From NCBI RefSeq assembly GCF_938039245.1, contig NZ_CALHVN010000039.1:1-19461 (forward strand): a DNA stretch of 19,461 nucleotides, read 5' to 3'. Position numbers and translations under genes: made by a program. Under the pieces are notes generated by a model. That model was not told where the DNA came from, searched no databases, and was given only the letters and a program-made list of their open reading frames with translations. This DNA comes from an uncultured Campylobacter sp. (GTDB taxonomy: Bacteria > Campylobacterota > Campylobacteria > Campylobacterales > Campylobacteraceae). This document shows, piece by piece, positions 15,441 to 19,461 of this stretch (positions are counted from its first letter, which is position 1; every line of letters begins with the position of its first letter).

Positions 15441-15586
15441 AGGAAATTGGAAATTTGTATAAATTTTATTAAGTTTGATTTTTGAGATTTTAAAATCGGA
15501 TATAGCGTCAAATTCGGCATTTTCGCGGTGCGGGTCTGGGCGGGTCAAATTTGCAAATTTGAGCTCAATTTTGATCGCAAGATAAT

Positions 15587-15644
15587 AAAAAGCGGCCGCG
15601 AGCGTAGCGAATAACTCCGCAAAACGCTCGCAAGACGCGCCGCT
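15587..15644 (-). terminator. Terminator of lepA
   Basis: GCGAGCGT at 15598-15605 pairs with ACGCTCGC at 15624-15631. AGCGGC at 15591-15596 pairs with GCCGCT at 15639-15644, which overlaps the lepA stop. Read on the minus strand the structure ends in TTTTTATTAT. The stem is long, with internal loops, but the position and T run fit an intrinsic terminator. Confidence 0.65.
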
Positions 15645-17433
15645 AGTCTATTTTTAAAACGCTTAAAAACGCCTCTTGCGGCAAATTTACCTTGCCGATG
15701 GCTTTCATGCGCTTTTTGCCCTCTTTTTGCTTTTCGAGTAGCTTACGCTTACGCGTGATATCGCCGCCGTAGCACTTGGCGGTTACGTTTTTGCCCATAG
15801 ATTTTACCGTTTCGCGCGCGATGACTTTGTTGCCGATGCTGGCTTGTATCGCCACCTCAAAGAGCTGGCGCGGCACGATTTCTTTCATCGCTTTGACGAA
15901 GTCGCGTCCTTTGGACTGGGCTTTACTTTCGGGCACGATGATAGAGAGCGCGTCCACGGTCTCGCCCGCGACTTTGATATCAAGCTTGACTAGATCGCCC
16001 ACGCGGTAGTCGCTAGGCTCATAGTCAAAGCTCGCGTAGCCTTTGGTGCTAGATTTTAGCTTGTCGTAAAAGTCCATCACGATCTCGTTCATCGGGATGT
16101 CGTACTCGAGCAGCACGCGCTCTGGCGTGATGTAGTCCATCTTAGTCTGCACGGCGCGGCGGTTGTTTAGCAGCGTGATGATGTTGCCCAAAAACTCGCT
16201 TGGAGTGATGATCGTGGACTTGACGTAGGGTTCTTTGATATGTTCGATTTTATTGACAGGCGGGAGCTGGCTTGGGTTTTGGATACGTAAAATTTGACCG
16301 TCAGTTTGTACGACTTCGTAGGTCACGGTCGGAGCCGTGGCGATGAGGTCTAGGTCAAATTCGCGCTCCAAACGCTCCTTGATAACCTCCATATGCAGTA
16401 GCCCCAAAAATCCGACGCGAAAGCCAAACCCAAGCGCGACCGAGGTTTCCGGCTCGTAGCTAATGGAGCTGTCGTTTAGCTTGAGTTTATCCAGAGCGTC
16501 GCGCAGATCTTCAAATTTGTCCGTTTCGATCGGATAAAGCCCCGCAAATACGAACGGCTTAGCCCGCTCAAAGCCGCCGACCGGCTCTTTTACGGGGTTA
16601 CGAGCTAGCGTGATCGTATCGCCTACCTGCACGTCGCTCACGTTTTTTAGCCCGAGCACTACGATGCCGACCTCGCCCGCGCTCAAATTTGCCGTTTTTA
16701 TCGGCGCGATCGGATTTGGATACATGAGATCTAGCACGATATGTTTTTTGCCCGTGCCCATGACTAGGATTTCGTCGTTTTTCTTTAGCTCGCCGTCATA
16801 GACGCGCACGAGCGCTAGCGCGCCCAGATAGTTGTCAAACCAGCTGTCGTAGATGAGCGTTTTTAGCGGTTTTTCAGCCTCGCCGCCGGGGGCCGGGATG
16901 CGCGTGATGATGGCTTCTAGCAGCTCTTTGATGCCGATGCCCGTTTTTGCGCTGACCTCGATCGCTCCGCTGCAATCAAGCCCTATAACGTGCTCGATCT
17001 CGTTTTTTACGCGCTCAGGATCGGCTGCGGGGAGGTCGATTTTATTGATAACGGGGATGATTTCGAGGTTGTTTTCTAGCGCGATATAGACGTTTGCGAT
17101 GGTTTGCGCCTCTACGCCCTGAGAAGCGTCTACGACAAGCAGCGCGCCCTCGCAGCTAGCTAGCGAGCGGCTTACTTCGTAGCTAAAATCAACGTGGCCC
17201 GGAGTGTCGATCAAATTTAGGACGAAATTTTGCCCGTCTAGCGCGTAGTTTAGGCGCACGGACTGAGCCTTGATCGTAATGCCGCGCTCTTTTTCGATGT
17301 CCATGGTGTCCATGATTTGCGAGCTCATCTCGCGGTCGCTAACGGCTCCACACTCCTGTATAAGGCGGTCTGCGAGCGTGGATTTGCCGTGGTCGATATG
17401 AGCGATGATGCTAAAATTTCTGATGTTTTTCAT
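15643..17433 (-). CDS. lepA: Elongation factor 4 (LepA)
   Basis: LepA is a ribosome-associated GTPase related to EF-G that affects translation initiation and elongation under stress. The 596 residues match the family length. The GTPase motifs are AHIDHGKST at 11-19 (G1), GITIKA from 51 (G2), DTPGH at 76-80 (G3) and NKID at 130-133 (G4). The lysine/arginine-rich end (RKRKLLEKQKEGKKRMKAIG) and the final VNLPQEAFLSVLKID are the characteristic LepA C-terminal domain. ATG 17433 has AGGGAT upstream. It has its own -10 box and terminator, so it seems monocistronic. It closes the block that is collinear with C. jejuni. Confidence 0.98.
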   Translation of the reverse strand: MKNIRNFSIIAHIDHGKSTLADRLIQECGAVSDREMSSQIMDTMDIEKERGITIKAQSVRLNYALDGQNFVLNLIDTPGHVDFSYEVSRSLASCEGALLVVDASQGVEAQTIANVYIALENNLEIIPVINKIDLPAADPERVKNEIEHVIGLDCSGAIEVSAKTGIGIKELLEAIITRIPAPGGEAEKPLKTLIYDSWFDNYLGALALVRVYDGELKKNDEILVMGTGKKHIVLDLMYPNPIAPIKTANLSAGEVGIVVLGLKNVSDVQVGDTITLARNPVKEPVGGFERAKPFVFAGLYPIETDKFEDLRDALDKLKLNDSSISYEPETSVALGFGFRVGFLGLLHMEVIKERLEREFDLDLIATAPTVTYEVVQTDGQILRIQNPSQLPPVNKIEHIKEPYVKSTIITPSEFLGNIITLLNNRRAVQTKMDYITPERVLLEYDIPMNEIVMDFYDKLKSSTKGYASFDYEPSDYRVGDLVKLDIKVAGETVDALSIIVPESKAQSKGRDFVKAMKEIVPRQLFEVAIQASIGNKVIARETVKSMGKNVTAKCYGGDITRKRKLLEKQKEGKKRMKAIGKVNLPQEAFLSVLKID

Positions 17434-17458
17434 GAAATCCCTAGTTAAATTTTGGGCG

Positions 17459-17466
17459 ATTGTATA
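17459..17466 (-). promoter_or_regulatory. Promoter of lepA
   Basis: The minus strand has TATACAAT (plus 17459-17466) after a T-rich stretch, 26 bases before the lepA ATG. This is a good -10 box (TACAAT) for the housekeeping sigma factor. No -35 box is evident. Confidence 0.5.
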
Positions 17467-17588
17467 AAAATTTTCGTTAAAGTAGAGTAAATTTATGTTT
17501 GATTAAGTTGGCAGGCTCAAATTTAACGGGCGGCGGTTTGCGGCGGGGGGATTTGGGGTAAATTTGACGAGGGTTTTGCCCGTAAAAT

Positions 17589-17972
17589 TTAACGTAAATT
17601 TTGAAATTTTTCACATGCGCCGCAGATAACCACGCAGAGCGAATATAAAAAACAGATATATGCCGCAAGCGGGACAAAAGCGAAAAATCCAGAAGCATAA
17701 ACTAGAGCGTTTAGCCCGTATGTCGCATTTGCGAGTGCGGGTATATGATATGTCCAAAGCTCAGGCTTTTCAAAAGGAGTGTCGATAGCGTTGAAATACA
17801 AAGCCAAATTTAGCGCTAGCAGTAACAAAAATATATAATTCTTTTTTATAAAAGGAAAAGCGGCGCAAACCAAGGCTACTGCGAAATTTAGCGCGATAAG
17901 AAAACCTATATAATTACCGTCCCCAAGGGCGCAATGCAGGCCGAAAATCACGACTAGTATATATTTTTTCAT
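17589..17972 (-). CDS. Small hydrophobic membrane protein, unknown function
   Basis: I do not recognise this 127-residue protein. It is strongly hydrophobic, with probable membrane segments near 21-41, 46-62 and one or two between 83 and 118. A short lysine start (MKKYILVVIFGL) could be a signal or a first helix. A polar stretch, DTPFEKPELWTYHIPALANA, separates the two halves, and three cysteines lie near the end (YICFLYSLCVVICGACEK). ATG 17972 is preceded by AAAAGGGG, and TATAAAAG lies just before that. It is flanked by lepA and the CDF exporter, with gaps over 100 bases on both sides, so it is probably transcribed alone. The hydrophobic composition and good ribosome site support a real gene. 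Confidence 0.7.
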   Translation of the reverse strand: MKKYILVVIFGLHCALGDGNYIGFLIALNFAVALVCAAFPFIKKNYIFLLLLALNLALYFNAIDTPFEKPELWTYHIPALANATYGLNALVYASGFFAFVPLAAYICFLYSLCVVICGACEKFQNLR

Positions 17973-18095
17973 CTAAATTCGCCCCTTTTATAAAAATGAG
18001 TCGATTTAAATTTTAGCAAAAATTTATTCGTTTCGGGCTGCGGATTTGATTTGATATGCTAGATCGCGAAATTTCGCTCCAAATTTGCCCAAATT

Positions 18096-19052
18096 TTAAT
18101 GACTATGCCCCAAATGTCCGCCCGCATCGTTTGACTTTACTTCGCAGATGAGCTCGTTAGCGCATTCGTTATCGCTGCTCTCAAGCTGTAGCGTCGTGTG
18201 CGTGATGCCCAGATGCTCCATTTCGTGCGATATTTTGCGCAAGATCCGCTCCGCCTCGCGCACGCTCAGCTCGCCGCTAACTACGATGTGAGCCGTGAGC
18301 GCGTTTGCGCCGCTCGTGATGCTCCAGACGTGCAGGTCGTGCACCGAAAGTACGCCGTCCACGCCCCTGATCTGCGCGACGAGCCCGTCCAGGCACACGC
18401 CCTTTGGCGAGCCCTCCATCAGGATGTTTAGGCTGTCTTTTAGCACGCCCCAGCCGCTTTTTACGATGAGCGCGGCCACGAGCACGCTAGCCGCCGCGTC
18501 CGCCCAGCCCCAGCCAAAGCACATCATCAGTAGTGCCGCCGTGATCGCGCCCACCGAGCCCAGGGCATCGCCCAGCACGTGTAGGTAGGCGCCGCGCATA
18601 TTGACGTTTTCTCTCACGTCGCCGCCGCGCAGCATATATAGCGCCACGACGATGTTTACGGCAAGACCCAGCGTGCTGATAGCAAGCATACCCGCGGTAG
18701 CTACTTCGGGCGGGTTTTGAAAGCGCCTGGCCGCCTCGATGACGATCAAAACGGCGATCGCGACGAGGGCGAGGGCGTTTATCGTCGCGGTTAAAATTTC
18801 GATCCGCCTGTAGCCGAAGGTCTTTTGCAGATTGCCTTTGCGTTCGCCGAATTTAAACGCAAGCAGCGAAAGCCCGAGCGCCGCTGCGTCTGATAGCATG
18901 TGCCCGGCGTCCGAGAGCAGGGCGAGCGAGTTCGTCGCCAAGCCGCCCGCGACCTCAACCAGCATAAAAGCGGATATTATAAGGAAGGAATTTCTCAAAA
19001 CGACCTTGTTTGACGTGTGCGAATGCGCGCAATGGGCGTGATTTTCGTGCAT
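18096..19052 (-). CDS. Cation diffusion facilitator, zinc exporter type (CzcD/ZitB-like)
   Basis: This proton-coupled metal exporter of the inner membrane probably carries Zn(II), and perhaps Co or Cd. From ATG 19052 it has 318 residues: a His-rich start (MHENHAHCAHSH), six membrane helices, and a cytoplasmic C-terminal metal-sensing domain ending in HLGHSH. The transport-site residues are H51/D55 in DAGHMLSDA and H158/D162 in HVLGDALGSVG, the His-Asp pair in both helices that marks zinc-type members. The frame is open to 19073, but that start would be TTG. GAGGTCAAT just before ATG 19052 makes the shorter form likely. A perfect TATAAT lies 33-38 bases upstream. The short ORF before it ends 52 bases away. 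Confidence 0.93.
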   Translation of the reverse strand: MHENHAHCAHSHTSNKVVLRNSFLIISAFMLVEVAGGLATNSLALLSDAGHMLSDAAALGLSLLAFKFGERKGNLQKTFGYRRIEILTATINALALVAIAVLIVIEAARRFQNPPEVATAGMLAISTLGLAVNIVVALYMLRGGDVRENVNMRGAYLHVLGDALGSVGAITAALLMMCFGWGWADAAASVLVAALIVKSGWGVLKDSLNILMEGSPKGVCLDGLVAQIRGVDGVLSVHDLHVWSITSGANALTAHIVVSGELSVREAERILRKISHEMEHLGITHTTLQLESSDNECANELICEVKSNDAGGHLGHSH

Positions 19053-19079
19053 ATTGACCTCGTTTTTCGGCAAATTTTA

Positions 19080-19092
19080 GGTACATTATACC
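19080..19092 (-). promoter_or_regulatory. Promoter of the CDF exporter with an overlapping near-palindrome
   Basis: TATAAT on the minus strand (plus 19085-19090) is a perfect -10 box. It is embedded in the 13-bp near-palindrome GGTACATTATACC (19080-19092), with one mismatched pair. A start near 19078 gives a leader of about 26 bases. The symmetry over the -10 box could be an operator, but no regulator is identified. Confidence 0.55.
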
Positions 19093-19104
19093 CCAAAAAA
19101 GCGC

Positions 19105-19239
19105 TTAAATTTTAGCAAAATCTCCCTCTAACTCGACGTTTACGCGCTTGCCTATGTCTTTTAATTTGCTAAACTCTTCCACTAGCCTCGGCGCGTCGTC
19201 AAGACTGATCGCAAACGTCTTAAATGCGCTATTTTGCAT
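19105..19239 (-). CDS. Short ORF, 44-residue protein of unknown function
   Basis: ATG 19239 to TAA 19105 encodes 44 residues beginning MQNSAFKTFAISLDDAPRLV and ending in VELEGDFAKI. GAAGGAGA lies five bases before the ATG, one of the best ribosome sites in the window. The peptide is charged and amphipathic, with a helix-like middle (APRLVEEFSKLKDIGK) and no membrane or export signal. I do not recognise it. It could be a true small protein or the front part of a shortened gene; the next 50 bases lead straight into the CDF promoter. It is divergent from the gene at 19408 and shares its upstream region. Confidence 0.6.
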   Translation of the reverse strand: MQNSAFKTFAISLDDAPRLVEEFSKLKDIGKRVNVELEGDFAKI

Positions 19240-19314
19240 AAATCTCCTTCGGTTAAAATCGTGCGGATTTTAGCTGATTTTAAATTTCGCGTCAAATTTT
19301 TTTGAAAATTTTTA

Positions 19315-19385
19315 TTGTAACTCTTGACATTACAACAAAATTTGAGTATACTTCGCTCATCAGTTGTAAGTTATAATATTACAAC
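19315..19385 (+). promoter_or_regulatory. Double-operator promoter of the gene at 19408
   Basis: TTGTAA-N9-TTACAA occurs twice, at 19315-19335 and 19364-19384, the second extended by one more pair (G19363/C19385). The first spacer holds TTGACA (19324-19329). Seventeen bases later comes TATACT (19347-19352), a near-ideal sigma-70 promoter with a start near 19359. The second spacer holds TATAAT (19372-19377). A dimeric repressor of TetR or MarR type would block both. Confidence 0.75.
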
Positions 19386-19407
19386 AAAAAATTACAAGGA
19401 GAAAAAG

Positions 19408-19461
19408 ATGTCAAACTACAAGATCGTTTCAACGAAAAATGAACCGAGAGTTGAGCTAAAA
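19408..19461 (+). CDS. N-terminal start of a gene, possibly a small cupin protein (partial)
   Basis: ATG 19408 opens a frame of 18 codons to the window end (MSNYKIVSTKNEPRVELK). AAGGAG at 19396-19401 lies six bases before it, so the start is secure. The sequence is too short to identify. The opening resembles, from memory, that of small single-domain cupin proteins, but this is weak. The promoter in front is strong and carries two identical operator sites, so the gene is probably tightly repressed and induced by a small ligand or stress. Confidence 0.7.
   Translation, partial: MSNYKIVSTKNEPRVELK

Noticed and set aside
15357..15548. Upstream extension of the lipoprotein gene by 64 codons.
   Set aside because: It would place the lipoprotein signal in the middle of the protein and cover the promoter candidate. 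ATG 15356 with AAAGGAT is clearly better.
19315..19385. TTGTAA/TTACAA sites as BirA biotin-operon boxes.
   Set aside because: BirA boxes have longer arms (TTGTAAAC-like) and wider spacing; nine bases between short arms does not fit.

Overview
The window looks like chromosome from an Epsilonproteobacterium, most likely a Campylobacter of the oral, higher-GC kind (C. showae, rectus, curvus or concisus type). The species is inferred, not proven. The evidence is the gene order asd-flgR-flgQ-flgP-gyrA-ctsW-mapA-lepA on the minus strand, which as I recall is the order of Cj1023c to Cj1030c in C. jejuni; the FlgR/FlgP/FlgQ proteins; and the very frequent word AAATTT. I see no phage, insertion sequence, CRISPR array, tRNA or rRNA.

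Layout. 1-210 is the end of a chemotaxis receptor gene. 517-3963 encodes a large AsmA-like DUF748 protein. 4662-5591 is prs (PRPP synthase). Leftward from 6594 is a UPF0114/YqhA membrane protein. Most of the rest is leftward: asd (7292-8317); the packed flagellar set flgP-flgQ-flgR (10774 down to 8713); gyrA (10848-13469); ctsW (ComF-like); mapA and a further lipoprotein gene (14667-15356); lepA (15643-17433); a small membrane protein (17589-17972); a zinc-type CDF exporter (18096-19052); and a 44-residue ORF (19105-19239). A new rightward gene begins at 19408 behind an elaborate promoter/operator.

How the parts may work together. Two well-formed sigma-54 (RpoN) promoter candidates of the GG-N10-GC type lie on the minus strand. 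One is just in front of flgP. The other is in front of the lipoprotein-mapA-ctsW set. FlgR, a sigma-54 activator, appears to be the last gene of the flgP transcript, so the arrangement implies positive feedback. The second site would tie two outer-membrane lipoproteins and a competence protein to the same regulon. FlgR ends right after its AAA+ domain and has no DNA-binding helix-turn-helix.

Other points worth attention: a long, nearly continuous hairpin in the asd leader; a pair of TTGTAA-N9-TTACAA operators whose spacers hold a perfect TTGACA and a perfect TATAAT; two adjacent lipoproteins that look like diverged MapA/YajG paralogues; and strong enrichment of AAATTT, which fits the RAATTY sequence methylated by CtsM and linked to DNA uptake in C. 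jejuni.
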